Assembly: GCA_009838625.1 (NCBI GenBank)
Contig: VXRG01000106.1
Span: 1-43,970, forward strand
DNA from: Caldilineaceae bacterium SB0664_bin_27
GTDB lineage: Bacteria; Chloroflexota; Anaerolineae; Caldilineales; Caldilineaceae
Reading direction: 5' to 3'
DNA length: 43,970 bases
A program made the translations under genes and the position numbers. Shown in pieces: positions 26,804 through 34,391 of the stretch (the stretch's first letter is position 1; each line of letters opens with the position of its first letter). Under the pieces are notes generated by a model. The model worked only from the letters and a program-made list of their open reading frames with translations. It had not been told where the DNA came from and did not search any database.

Positions 26804-26935
26804 CGGAATGTGCTCCTCCAGAACGCTCTCCAACAGATGCCCGCATTGCAGGCAATTCGAAATGGAAAGGCAACGAATTTCGGTGATCTGAACTGTGAAC
26901 GGAGGGCTGTGCCCTGTTTCATTACCACGGATCAT
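26804..26935 (-). pseudogene. Possible MazF toxin remnant between two antitoxin-like genes
   Basis: The ATG at 26935 and GTG at 26928 overlap the end of the upstream antitoxin, as a MazF start would. One frame begins VVMKQG, the usual start of MazF; the other contains FTVQITEIRCLSIS, loosely like the late MazF strand VxVSQIRTVDxS. No complete toxin fold is present. A deletion with a frameshift could explain both, but the similarity is short. Confidence 0.25.
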
Positions 26936-27176
26936 CCCTCAACGTCTTTCGATGGAGCTCTAGCATCTGTCTTAGAATTGCTAGCTCTTCCTCGTCAGGG
27001 GGGTCCCCATGGACCTCGTTGAGAGCTTCCATCATACGTCTCGTTTCACGCCGCTCGATAAATTCCTGAACTGCGATAGAAAGAAGCTCATTTCGGGACA
27101 TTTCCAACTCTCGCGCCAAGCTTTCCACCTTCTCAATGAGAGTACTGCTCAGAGTGATTTCTATCCTCACTGTCAT
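26922..27176 (-). CDS. CopG/MazE-type ribbon-helix-helix antitoxin
   Basis: An 84-residue protein. MTVRIEITLSSTLIEKVESLARELEMSRNELLSIAVQEFIERR is a textbook ribbon-helix-helix: DNA-binding strand VRIEITLS, helix A and the MSRNELL turn into helix B. The tail (EALNEVHGDPPDEEELAILRQMLEL, ending LRDDPW) matches the toxin-neutralising tail of MazE proteins encoded in front of MazF. The expected MazF gene is not intact downstream on this strand. Start chosen at 27176 because the protein then begins exactly at the DNA-binding strand. Confidence 0.8.
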   Translation of the reverse strand: MTVRIEITLSSTLIEKVESLARELEMSRNELLSIAVQEFIERRETRRMMEALNEVHGDPPDEEELAILRQMLELHRKTLRDDPW

Positions 27177-27488
27177 CTGTTTTCACCACAATGGCTAAGT
27201 CGGACGATCTCGTCATTTTCTGAAGCTGTCTGCGCACCAGGCCAAAGCCCGCCGCACAGTATACCACTTCACTCTCACGCAGTTTCATGAAGGGGCTTTC
27301 TTCGCGCCCCTTCGCGGATAAATGCCTTATCCAGAAGCCCCCGATTCGCAAAATAGAAGGTTGCAGTCTCAATCGATTATCTATATCATTACAGAGACGA
27401 AGAAAACCCGCCTTACCACCCGAAAACTGACAATACCCAGACAGGCGCCTCACGCCCGTCAACGATACATCGAATCAGGAGATCCTGA
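27177..27488. other. Intergenic region with a CTTCGCG-type hairpin
   Basis: A 312-base AT-richer gap between divergent genes. It contains a hairpin with AAGGGGC (27291-27297) pairing with GCCCCTT (27307-27313), overlapping CTTCGCGCCCCTTCGCGGAT (27301-27320), which recurs exactly at 37206-37225. The minus-strand frame open here has no recognisable protein features. Confidence 0.5.
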
Positions 27489-28154
27489 ATGCTGTCCGAG
27501 CAGATCGCCGCACTCAAGCGCTACGACTCCGCCACCATTTTCAACGCCGTCGCCCTCAGGCTGGGCCTGCCCAATCTCGACTATACCGACCATACCATCC
27601 GCAGCCTGATGCCCGACATGGGCCTCGTCGCCGGCTTCGCCGTCACCGCCGAAGTCACCACCAACGACGAAGACTCCACCGCTCTCGAGTGGATCGACTA
27701 CTACGACTACCTCGGCAGCCAGCAGGGTCCGCTGATCGCCGTCTTCCAGGACTTGGACACCAACGCGGGCCGCGGCGCCTGCTTCGGAGACGGCATGGCC
27801 CGTGTCCACAAACGGCTTGGCGTCGAAGGCGTCATCGTAGAGGGCACCGCGCGCGATCTGGTCGGCATCCGCCAGGTCGGTCTGCCCGTATGGGGCTGGG
27901 GCGCCGTGCCCGGTCACGGCGTTTTCAACATGAACCGCTTCGGCGCGCCGGTCACCGCCGGCCGCTTGCGCATCCATTCCGGCGACCTGCTCCTCGCCGA
28001 CACCGACGGCGTTGTGCGCATTCCTACCGACCAGGTCGACGACGTCCTGCAACTCGCCGAAGAGGTCCGCACCCGCGAAGCCGCCCTCTTCGACTTCTAC
28101 GAATCGGAGACCTTTTCCCTTCAAAAAATGCGTGCCCGCCAGCAACAATACTAG
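27489..28154 (+). CDS. RraA-like protein (HMG/CHA aldolase or demethylmenaquinone-methyltransferase-like family)
   Basis: A 221-residue protein of the RraA superfamily. The core motif is GACFGDGMARVHKRLGVEGVIVEGTARD, with the phosphate/carboxylate-binding glycine loop (Gly100-Asp101) and Arg122-Asp123, which hold the substrate and metal in HMG/CHA aldolases. GNPLIAVFQDLD-like and LLLADTDGVVRIP segments complete the fold. Such enzymes cleave or decarboxylate 2-oxo acids (4-hydroxy-2-oxo acid aldolase, oxaloacetate decarboxylase). It would suit cleavage of the 2-keto-3-deoxy acid expected from the dehydratase at 25232. The ATG at 27489 follows CAGGAGA. It begins the long plus-strand gene set that ends at 37155. 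Confidence 0.85.
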   Translation: MLSEQIAALKRYDSATIFNAVALRLGLPNLDYTDHTIRSLMPDMGLVAGFAVTAEVTTNDEDSTALEWIDYYDYLGSQQGPLIAVFQDLDTNAGRGACFGDGMARVHKRLGVEGVIVEGTARDLVGIRQVGLPVWGWGAVPGHGVFNMNRFGAPVTAGRLRIHSGDLLLADTDGVVRIPTDQVDDVLQLAEEVRTREAALFDFYESETFSLQKMRARQQQY

Positions 28155-28180
28155 CCACTGACCACTGATCACTGGTGTTC
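28155..28180 (+). repeat. Heptamer tract, GACCACT class (3 units)
   Basis: CCACTGA, CCACTGA, TCACTGG then TGTTC end one base before the next ATG (28182). In this case the tract replaces a recognisable Shine-Dalgarno sequence. Confidence 0.8.
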
Positions 28181-28181
28181 C

Positions 28182-29882
28182 ATGTCACTCGACCAACAGA
28201 TCGAAGACCTCCTTGCACAAGCGCCCGGTTTCTGGCACCTCGACGCCTGCGGCGTGACCCGTAGCGAACGTCAGATCCCCGCCCTTCTGCACGGCGTCGA
28301 CCAGCCGCCCGCAGGCGAGCGCCTCCAACTCGTCCTCATCGGCGGGCTCTCCGGCAAACAGGAAGACGCCGATGCCGCGCTCGCGGCCCTGCATTCGTAT
28401 AGGACCGCGCCCGGCCTTTCCGGTCGGTACGCCCTCAGCGCCGCGCCCTGTGCGAATCCCGACGGCCTCGCCTTGGGCGCCGCGCCGGAGAACGGCGCCG
28501 GCGGCAATCCCGGCACCGCCTACCCGCCGCCGGGAGACAGCTACTACGACGCCAATCCGGAAGCCCACTACCTCTGGCGCTGGGTGAGCTTCCAGGCGCC
28601 GGACCTAGTCCTGGAAATCCGGACCGGCGACAGCACGACCTGGGAAGGGTCTGCCCTCTGCCTGGAGCTGCTGGAGCAGTTCCGTTCCGTGCTCAACGCG
28701 TCCGAGCTTCCGTCCGACAGCTCACTCCTCGGAGCGCTGTCCACCGGCGAACCCAACCTGCTTCCGCCCATTTTCGGCCTGCGCCTCACCTGCGCCGCCG
28801 CCGACCTGGATGCCGAGCTGAACAAACTATGGACTGTTCTCGCTCAGGTGCCCGACCACGCCCGCTCACCCACCCGCAGCGCCCTGCAGGCCCGCGCCGC
28901 CCGCTCGCCCCTGGACGCCGCCCGTATCCTTGCCGGCGTCTACGGCCACGAACTCGATCCCGTCATCTATACACAGGGCGTTGCCGTCAGCGGACGCCTC
29001 CGGCTCGCCCAATTGGACACGGAATACGCCGATCCGTCAGACGGCATCGCTGACATGGTCGCGCCCTACATGTCCGGCGCCAAGGAGTGGTTCCCCGCCG
29101 GCGGCGAAGGCGGCGCCAACCTCGCCGGACTCGTCTGGGCCGACGAGCTCGCCGCAACCACCGGCGATGACCGCTACGCCGATCTGCTCGTGCAGACAGC
29201 CGACCGCTACCGCGCGACCCACGACAACGGCGCGCCCATTCCCTCCAACCCCAACTACCAGGTCGAGGACATGTTCTTCACCGCCGCCGTCCTTGGCCGC
29301 GCCTTCAAGCTCACCGGCGACAATGCCTACCTGAGCATCCTGACCCGCTTCCTCCTGGATGCCAACGTGCAGCAGGCCGACGGCCTCTTCTGGCACGACC
29401 GCCGTACCCCCTTCTACTGGGGCCGCGGCAACGGCTTCGCCGCCCTCAGCTATGCCGAATCGCTGACCTATATGCCCGACGACCATCCCGACCGCGCCGC
29501 GGTGCTCGCCATCCACCGCCGCCACCTCCAAGCCCTGCGCGGCTACCAGCACCGCAGCGGCATGTGGCGCCAAGTCGTCAATGGCCCCGGCTCCTACCCC
29601 GAAATGACCGTCACCTGCATGGTCGGCTACGCCCTCGCCCGCGGCCTGCGCCGCGGCTGGCTCGACGCCGGCTACAAAGAGATGCTGACGCGCGCCTGGC
29701 AGGGCGTCGCCGCCCGCATCGACGACCACGGCGGCCTCGTCGACGTCTGCACCGGCACCGGCGTCCAGCAAAGCACGCGCGACTACCTTGACCGCCCCGC
29801 CATATTCGGCCCCGACGAACGCGGCGGCGCACTGTCACTCTGGTTTGTTACCGAAATGGCGTCCTTTCTCCAAGAGAATTGA
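28182..29882 (+). CDS. GH105-type unsaturated glycuronyl hydrolase fused to a degenerate M14-like N-terminal domain
   Basis: A 566-residue two-part protein. The C-terminal 300 residues form a GH105/GH88 (alpha/alpha)6 barrel: QVEDMFFTAAVLGRAFKLTGD, GLFWHDRRTPFYWGRGNGFAAL (the WGRGNG signature) and YPEMTVTCMVGYALARGLR. These enzymes remove unsaturated uronic acids from rhamnogalacturonan or similar oligosaccharides. The N-terminal 240 residues resemble a metallocarboxypeptidase-like (M14) fold: LQLVLIGGLSGKQEDADAAL in place of the GGxHxxE strand, PCANPDGLALG, and PDLVLEIRTGD in place of the PDLxIDLH strand. Both zinc-ligand histidine positions are changed (Ser and Arg), so this domain is probably non-catalytic. 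No signal peptide. Part of its 3' end recurs in the scar at 31456. Confidence 0.8.
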   Translation: MSLDQQIEDLLAQAPGFWHLDACGVTRSERQIPALLHGVDQPPAGERLQLVLIGGLSGKQEDADAALAALHSYRTAPGLSGRYALSAAPCANPDGLALGAAPENGAGGNPGTAYPPPGDSYYDANPEAHYLWRWVSFQAPDLVLEIRTGDSTTWEGSALCLELLEQFRSVLNASELPSDSSLLGALSTGEPNLLPPIFGLRLTCAAADLDAELNKLWTVLAQVPDHARSPTRSALQARAARSPLDAARILAGVYGHELDPVIYTQGVAVSGRLRLAQLDTEYADPSDGIADMVAPYMSGAKEWFPAGGEGGANLAGLVWADELAATTGDDRYADLLVQTADRYRATHDNGAPIPSNPNYQVEDMFFTAAVLGRAFKLTGDNAYLSILTRFLLDANVQQADGLFWHDRRTPFYWGRGNGFAALSYAESLTYMPDDHPDRAAVLAIHRRHLQALRGYQHRSGMWRQVVNGPGSYPEMTVTCMVGYALARGLRRGWLDAGYKEMLTRAWQGVAARIDDHGGLVDVCTGTGVQQSTRDYLDRPAIFGPDERGGALSLWFVTEMASFLQEN

Positions 29883-29904
29883 TTTTGTTGTCAGGAACTC
29901 CAGT

Positions 29905-29936
29905 GGCCACTCGCCACTGACCACCGACCACTGTAG
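29905..29936 (+). repeat. Heptamer tract, GACCACT class (4 units)
   Basis: GGCCACT, CGCCACT, GACCACC, GACCACT then GTAG and an AAGGAGG ribosome binding site. This is the counterpart of the tract at 31631 in the duplicated unit. Confidence 0.85.
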
Positions 29937-29949
29937 TAAGGAGGTAGAT

Positions 29950-31353
29950 ATGGCAGATGAGGATCTGGGCCTGATGGCTCATTTGCTGCGCCGGGCAGGG
30001 TTCGGCGCCAGCCGCGAAGAGCTCGAGACCTACGCCGCAAAAGGGTACGACGAAGTCGTAGAAGATCTGGTGGACGAGGAGCGCTGCCCACCGATCGACG
30101 AGGATATCATCAAGCGCTACTTTGGCGGTGAAGGGCCGGAGATCCGCTCCGGCACCTGGATCTACCGCATGATCAACAACCCGCGCCCGCTCGAAGAGAA
30201 GATGGCCCTCTTCTGGCATCACGTTTTCGCCACCGGCTACGCCAAGGGTGAGCACGCGCTCGCCATGAGCGACCAGATCGATCTCTTCCGCCGCATCGGC
30301 ATGAGCAACATACGCGAGATTCTGCTCGAGCTCTCCATGAACCCGGCGATGATCAACTGGCTCGACAACAACGAGAACATCAAGGGCGAACCCAATGAGA
30401 ACTACGGCCGCGAGCTGCTTGAACTCTTCTCAATGGGCGTGGGCAACTACACCGAGGACGACATCAAGAACTGCGCGCTCGCTTTTACCGGCTGGACCTA
30501 CGCGCAACCCGTTCCCCTCTACCCCCACGGCTACTACTCTCCCGAATTCCTGTTTCGCCCAGAGGACCACGACTTTGGCGAGAAGACCTTCCTCGGCCAC
30601 ACCGGCAACTTCAACGGCGACGACATCATCGACATCATCGTCGAGCAGCCGGCAACCGCCCGCTTCATCTCCCGCCATCTCTACAACTTCTTCGTCGCCG
30701 ACGAGCCGCAGGTTCCCTCCTGGAACGTGACGCCGCCCCAGGACCCGGAGGCCATCGAAACCTTGGCAGACGCCTTTATGGAGTCAAATGGTGACATGCG
30801 CCACGTCCTGCGCACGCTCTTCAAGAGCGATTTCTTCAAGGCAGCCCGCTTCAAAAGAGTGAAAAGCCCCACCGAGCTGATCACCGGCGTCCTCAAGCTG
30901 GTCGGCACCAACCGCACGCCCACGCCCGGCATGCCGCAATACCACAGCGCCGCAAAGGTGATGGGCCAGGAGCTCTTCAACCCGCCCACCGTCGAAGGCT
31001 GGCACACCGGCCAGGAGTGGATCGACGGCGGCATGCTCACTGAGCGCATCAACTTCGCCGTCGACGAAGTGGGCGATGCCAGCAAACCAGGCATCCAGGC
31101 CCTCATCAAGCGCCTGCGCACCGTCGGCGACAGCCTCACCCCCGAGCAGTTCGTCGACACCTGCCTCGACCTTGCCGGCCCCGTGAACCTGGAGGACAAG
31201 ACCCGAGCCGACCTCATACGCTTCGCCCAAAGCGGCGGCGACCTCGTATTCTCCAGCAACGGCAGCACCAATGGCCAGACCGAAGAAAGCACCGACCGCA
31301 TCATCCTGATGCTCCAACTAATCGTCGCCTCCCGCGAATACCAATTCGCCTAA
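29950..31353 (+). CDS. DUF1800 family protein, first copy
   Basis: A 467-residue member of DUF1800 (PF08811), whose function is unknown and which nearly always accompanies DUF1501 genes. The N-terminal HLLRRAGFGASREELE and the EEKMALFWHHVFAT segment (Trp89) are the family's signatures, as are NIREILLELSMNPAMINWLDNNEN, NENYGRELLELFSMGVG and QELFNPPTVEGWHTGQEWIDGG. Unlike many family members it has no export signal. AAGGAGG precedes the ATG. It follows the GH105-fusion gene and a heptamer tract, and is 95 bases from the chimeric scar. A nearly identical copy begins 1,726 bases downstream. Confidence 0.9.
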   Translation: MADEDLGLMAHLLRRAGFGASREELETYAAKGYDEVVEDLVDEERCPPIDEDIIKRYFGGEGPEIRSGTWIYRMINNPRPLEEKMALFWHHVFATGYAKGEHALAMSDQIDLFRRIGMSNIREILLELSMNPAMINWLDNNENIKGEPNENYGRELLELFSMGVGNYTEDDIKNCALAFTGWTYAQPVPLYPHGYYSPEFLFRPEDHDFGEKTFLGHTGNFNGDDIIDIIVEQPATARFISRHLYNFFVADEPQVPSWNVTPPQDPEAIETLADAFMESNGDMRHVLRTLFKSDFFKAARFKRVKSPTELITGVLKLVGTNRTPTPGMPQYHSAAKVMGQELFNPPTVEGWHTGQEWIDGGMLTERINFAVDEVGDASKPGIQALIKRLRTVGDSLTPEQFVDTCLDLAGPVNLEDKTRADLIRFAQSGGDLVFSSNGSTNGQTEESTDRIILMLQLIVASREYQFA

Positions 31354-31402
31354 ACCGCAGCTTCTAGCAACACCACCCCGCCTGTACAGCGGAAAGGTGT
31401 TC

Positions 31403-31437
31403 ACTAAAAACTAGAAACCAAGAACTAAAAACGGCAG
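31403..31437 (+). repeat. Heptamer tract, ACTAAAA class (5 units)
   Basis: ACTAAAA, ACTAGAA, ACCAAGA, ACTAAAA, ACGGCAG. The duplicated counterpart at 33129 has exactly one unit fewer. Confidence 0.85.
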
Positions 31438-31455
31438 TACAGAAAGGAAGTAAAG

Positions 31456-31608
31456 GTGGTCGACCACAAAAGAGACCCCGTCCTCGTTGTCGTACAGCTG
31501 ACCGGCGACGACGCCTACCTGACCATCCTCACCCGCTTCTTTTTGGATGCAGACGTGCAGCAACCGGACGGCCTAACCGAAATGGAGACCTTTCTCCAAG
31601 AGAATTGA
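31456..31608 (+). pseudogene. Chimeric 50-codon frame joining DUF1501 and GH105 fragments (duplication scar)
   Basis: A GTG-started frame with a good ribosome binding site (AAAGGAAG). Its first 15 codons (VVDHKRDPVLVVVQL) match the start of the DUF1501 protein at 33175; the next 25 (TGDDAYLTILTRFFLDADVQQ and onwards) match the GH105 enzyme around TGDNAYLSILTRFLLDANVQQ; the last 10 (TEMETFLQEN) match the GH105 C-terminus. The joins are in frame and end at the natural GH105 stop. It is best read as the remnant of deletions after a tandem duplication of the GH105-DUF1800-DUF1501 block, but it could be translated into a small protein. Confidence 0.9.
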
Positions 31609-31630
31609 TATCGTAGTCGGGAATTTGAGT

Positions 31631-31662
31631 GGCCACTGATCACTGACCACTGACCACTGCAG
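31631..31662 (+). repeat. Heptamer tract, GACCACT class (4 units)
   Basis: GGCCACT, GATCACT, GACCACT, GACCACT then GCAG and AAAGGAGG. Same unit number as its duplicate at 29905 but different point changes. Confidence 0.85.
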
Positions 31663-31675
31663 AAAGGAGGTAGAC

Positions 31676-33079
31676 ATGGCAGATGAGGATCTGGGCCTGA
31701 TTGCTCATTTGCTGCGCCGGGCAGGGTTCGGCGCCAGCCGTGAGGAGCTCGAGGCCTACGCCGCAAAAGGTTACGACGAAGTCGTAGAAGATCTGGTGGA
31801 CGAGGAGCGCTGCCCGCCGATCGACGAGGATATCATTAAGCGCTACTTTGGCGGTCAATGGCCGGATTTCCAATCCGGCGCCTGGATCTACCGCATGCTC
31901 AACAGCCCGCGCCCGCTCGAAGAAAAGATGGCCCTCTTCTGTCATCACGTTTTCGCCACCGGCTTCGCCAAGGTCGCGCACGCCCTCGCCATGAACGACC
32001 AGATCGATCTCTTCCGCCGCATCGGCATGAGCAACATTCGCGAGATTCTGCTCGAGCTCTCCATGAACCCGGCGATGATCAACTGGCTCGACAACAACGA
32101 GAACATCAAGGGCGAACCCAATGAGAACTACGGCCGCGAGCTGCTTGAACTCTTCTCAATGGGCGTGGGCAACTACACCGAGGACGACATCAAGAACTGC
32201 GCGCTCGCTTTTACCGGCTGGACCTACGCGCAACCCGTTCCCCTCTACCCCCACGGCTACTACTCTCCCGAATTCCTGTTTCGCCCAGAGGACCACGACT
32301 TTGGCGAGAAGACCTTCCTCGGCCACACCGGCAACTTCAACGGCGACGACATCATCGACATCATCGTCGAGCAGCCGGCAACCGCCCGCTTCATCTCCCG
32401 CCATCTCTACAACTTCTTCGTCGCCGACGAGCCGCAGGTTCCCTCCTGGAATGTGACCCCGCCCCAGGACCCGGAGGCGATCGAAACCTTGGCAGACGCC
32501 TTTATGGAGTCAAATGGTGACATGCGTCACGTCCTGCGCACGCTCTTCAAGAGCGACTTCTTCAAGGCAGCCCGCTTCAAAAGAGTGAAAAGCCCCGCCG
32601 AGCTGATCACCGGCGTCCTCAAGTTGGTCGGCACCTACCGCACGCCCACGCCCGGCATGCCCCAATACCACCGCGCCGCCACATTGATGGGTCAGGAGCT
32701 CTTCAACCCGCCCACCGTCGAAGGCTGGCACACCGGCCAGGAGTGGATCGACGGCGGCATGCTCACTGAGCGCATCAACTTCGCCGTCGACGAAGTGGGC
32801 GATGCCAGCAAACCAGGCATCCAGGCCCTCATCAAGCGCCTGCGCACCGTCGGCGACAGCCTCACCCCCGAGCAGTTCGTCGACACCTGCCTCGACCTTG
32901 CCGGCCCCGTGAACCTGGAGGACAAGACCCGAGCCGACCTCATACGCTTCGCCCAGAGCGGCGGCGACCTCGTATTCTCCAGCAACGGCAGCGCCAATGG
33001 CCAGACCGAAGAAAGCACCGACCGCATCATCCTGATGCTCCAACTCATCGTCGCCTCCCGCGAATACCAATTCGCCTGA
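31676..33079 (+). CDS. DUF1800 family protein, second copy
   Basis: A 467-residue paralogue of the gene at 29950. Differences cluster between residues 60 and 110: GGQWPDFQSGAWIYRMLNSPRP here against GGEGPEIRSGTWIYRMINNPRP. Within the signature segment Trp89 is replaced by Cys (ALFCHHVFATGFAK). From about residue 115 to 255 the two proteins are identical and the DNA nearly so, then a few scattered changes follow (TYRTPTPGMPQYHRAATLMG). No export signal. It is followed by the intact DUF1501 gene 95 bases downstream, the normal DUF1800-DUF1501 arrangement, so this copy is likely the partner in use; the loss of the conserved tryptophan argues for some functional drift. Confidence 0.9.
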   Translation: MADEDLGLIAHLLRRAGFGASREELEAYAAKGYDEVVEDLVDEERCPPIDEDIIKRYFGGQWPDFQSGAWIYRMLNSPRPLEEKMALFCHHVFATGFAKVAHALAMNDQIDLFRRIGMSNIREILLELSMNPAMINWLDNNENIKGEPNENYGRELLELFSMGVGNYTEDDIKNCALAFTGWTYAQPVPLYPHGYYSPEFLFRPEDHDFGEKTFLGHTGNFNGDDIIDIIVEQPATARFISRHLYNFFVADEPQVPSWNVTPPQDPEAIETLADAFMESNGDMRHVLRTLFKSDFFKAARFKRVKSPAELITGVLKLVGTYRTPTPGMPQYHRAATLMGQELFNPPTVEGWHTGQEWIDGGMLTERINFAVDEVGDASKPGIQALIKRLRTVGDSLTPEQFVDTCLDLAGPVNLEDKTRADLIRFAQSGGDLVFSSNGSANGQTEESTDRIILMLQLIVASREYQFA

Positions 33080-33128
33080 CCTGCAGCTTTAAGCAACACC
33101 ACCCCGCCTGCACAGCGGAAAGGTGTTC

Positions 33129-33156
33129 ACTAAAAACCAAAAACCAAAAACTGCAG
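33129..33156 (+). repeat. Heptamer tract, ACTAAAA class (4 units)
   Basis: ACTAAAA, ACCAAAA, ACCAAAA, ACTGCAG, placed 18 bases before the DUF1501 start codon with AAAGGAAG in between. Confidence 0.85.
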
Positions 33157-33174
33157 TACAGAAAGGAAGTAAAG

Positions 33175-34308
33175 ATGGTTGACCACAAAAAAGATCCCGT
33201 ACTCGTTGTCGTCCAGCTCAGCGGCGGCAACGACTTCATGAACACCGTCGTCCCCTACACCGCCGGCATCTACTACGATTCCAGGCCGGTCGTAGGCCTC
33301 AAAGAGGACGAAGTCCTGCCCATTCACGATACCCTTGCCTGGAACCCGAACTGCGAGCCCCTGCAGCAGATGTACGAGGCCGGCGACATCGCAGTCGTGC
33401 AAGGCATCGGCTACCCCAACTCCGACCGCTCCCACTTCCGTGCCATGGACATCTGGCACACCTGCGAACCGATCGAGATCGGCACCGAAGGCTGGGTCGG
33501 ACGCATGATCCGCGAGCTGGACCCCGCCGGCCACAACGTCCTTACCGGCGTCAACGTTGGCCAGGGTCTACCCAGGGCGATGGCCGTGCCCGGTGTGCCC
33601 GTCACCTCCTTCGCCGACCTGGATACCTACGGCCTGCTCACCGGCATCGACGAACCCCGCCGCCGCACCCAGGCGCTGGAGGTCTTCAAAGGCATGTACG
33701 GCCACGAGGTAGGCGCCGGCTACGTCATGGACTACCTTTCACAGACCGGCCTCAACGTCATCGAGGGCACCGACGAACTCAAGAAGGCGAAAGAGGGTTA
33801 CAGCTCGACCGTGGAGTATGGTGACAGCGCCATCGCCAACAGCCTGCGCGACGTCGCCCGCGTCCACCTGGCCGGGCTCGGCACCCGCGTCTTCTACACC
33901 GCCCAAGGCGGCTATGACAACCACGCCAACGAGGTCCCCGACCATCCCAAGCTGCTCGCCGACCTCAGCACCGCCATCACCGCCTTCTTCCAGGACCTGC
34001 GCGCCCACGACGCCTCCTCCGAAGTCACCATGCTCGTTTTCACCGAGTTCGGCCGCCGCATCCGCGACAACGCCAGCGGCACCGACCACGGCTCCGGCGG
34101 CGGCGCCTTCATCATCGGCGACCGCGTCCAGGGCGGCCTCTACGCCCAATACCCCTCCCTCGACCCCGCCCGCTGGGTCCACGGCGAGGACATGGAGCAC
34201 ACTATCGACTTCCGCGGCATCTACGGCACCGTACTCGAACAGTGGATGGGCATCGACCCCACCCCAATCGTCAACGGCCAATTCGAGCAAATCCACCCAT
34301 ACAGCTAA
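33175..34308 (+). CDS. DUF1501 family protein
   Basis: A 377-residue member of DUF1501 (PF07394), a sulfatase/alkaline-phosphatase-like fold of unknown activity. Family markers are VLVVVQLSGGNDFMNTVVPY near the start, VVQGIGYPNSDRSHF with the conserved S-H, YTAQGGYDNHANEV, and LVFTEFGRRIRDNASGTDHGSGGGAFIIG near residues 285-315; the Asp/His pairs in these are likely metal or phosphate ligands. Most DUF1501 proteins carry a Tat signal; this one starts directly at the first strand, so it is probably cytoplasmic. It is the usual companion of DUF1800. AAAGGAAG precedes the ATG. Confidence 0.92.
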   Translation: MVDHKKDPVLVVVQLSGGNDFMNTVVPYTAGIYYDSRPVVGLKEDEVLPIHDTLAWNPNCEPLQQMYEAGDIAVVQGIGYPNSDRSHFRAMDIWHTCEPIEIGTEGWVGRMIRELDPAGHNVLTGVNVGQGLPRAMAVPGVPVTSFADLDTYGLLTGIDEPRRRTQALEVFKGMYGHEVGAGYVMDYLSQTGLNVIEGTDELKKAKEGYSSTVEYGDSAIANSLRDVARVHLAGLGTRVFYTAQGGYDNHANEVPDHPKLLADLSTAITAFFQDLRAHDASSEVTMLVFTEFGRRIRDNASGTDHGSGGGAFIIGDRVQGGLYAQYPSLDPARWVHGEDMEHTIDFRGIYGTVLEQWMGIDPTPIVNGQFEQIHPYS

Positions 34309-34342
34309 CAGTTCTCGGCACCTACCGAGCAAAACGGGGTTC

Positions 34343-34377
34343 ACTAAGGACCAATAACTAGAAACTAGAAACTCAAA
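34343..34377 (+). repeat. Heptamer tract, ACTAAAA class (5 units)
   Basis: ACTAAGG, ACCAATA, ACTAGAA, ACTAGAA, ACTCAAA lead straight into the AAAGGAG ribosome binding site of the NHL-repeat gene. Confidence 0.85.
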
Positions 34378-34391
34378 AAAGGAGTACCACC

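Larger units (their letters stand above)
29903..31500 (+). repeat. Direct repeat, copy 1 (DUF1800 unit)
   Basis: The stretch from the heptamer tract through the first DUF1800 gene to the start of a DUF1501-like frame is repeated 1,726 bases downstream. The copies are identical over long parts of the gene and differ mainly in its first 340 bases. Confidence 0.9.
31629..33219 (+). repeat. Direct repeat, copy 2 (DUF1800 unit)
   Basis: The second copy of the unit described at 29903. It ends inside the intact DUF1501 gene, where copy 1 breaks off at the chimeric join. Confidence 0.9.

Noticed and set aside
27133..27462. Minus-strand 109-codon frame upstream of the MazE-like antitoxin
   Set aside because: It overlaps the antitoxin start, crosses a hairpin and has no family-like features; more likely the leader region.
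29905..31662. Short repeats spaced along the DUF1800 region as a possible CRISPR array
   Set aside because: The units are only 7 bp, directly adjacent without spacers, and no cas genes are present; they are tandem heptamer tracts.
29903..33219. Composite transposon or insertion sequence as the cause of the DUF1800 duplication
   Set aside because: No transposase, terminal inverted repeats or target-site duplication were seen; the junctions lie within gene fragments and fit unequal recombination plus deletion.
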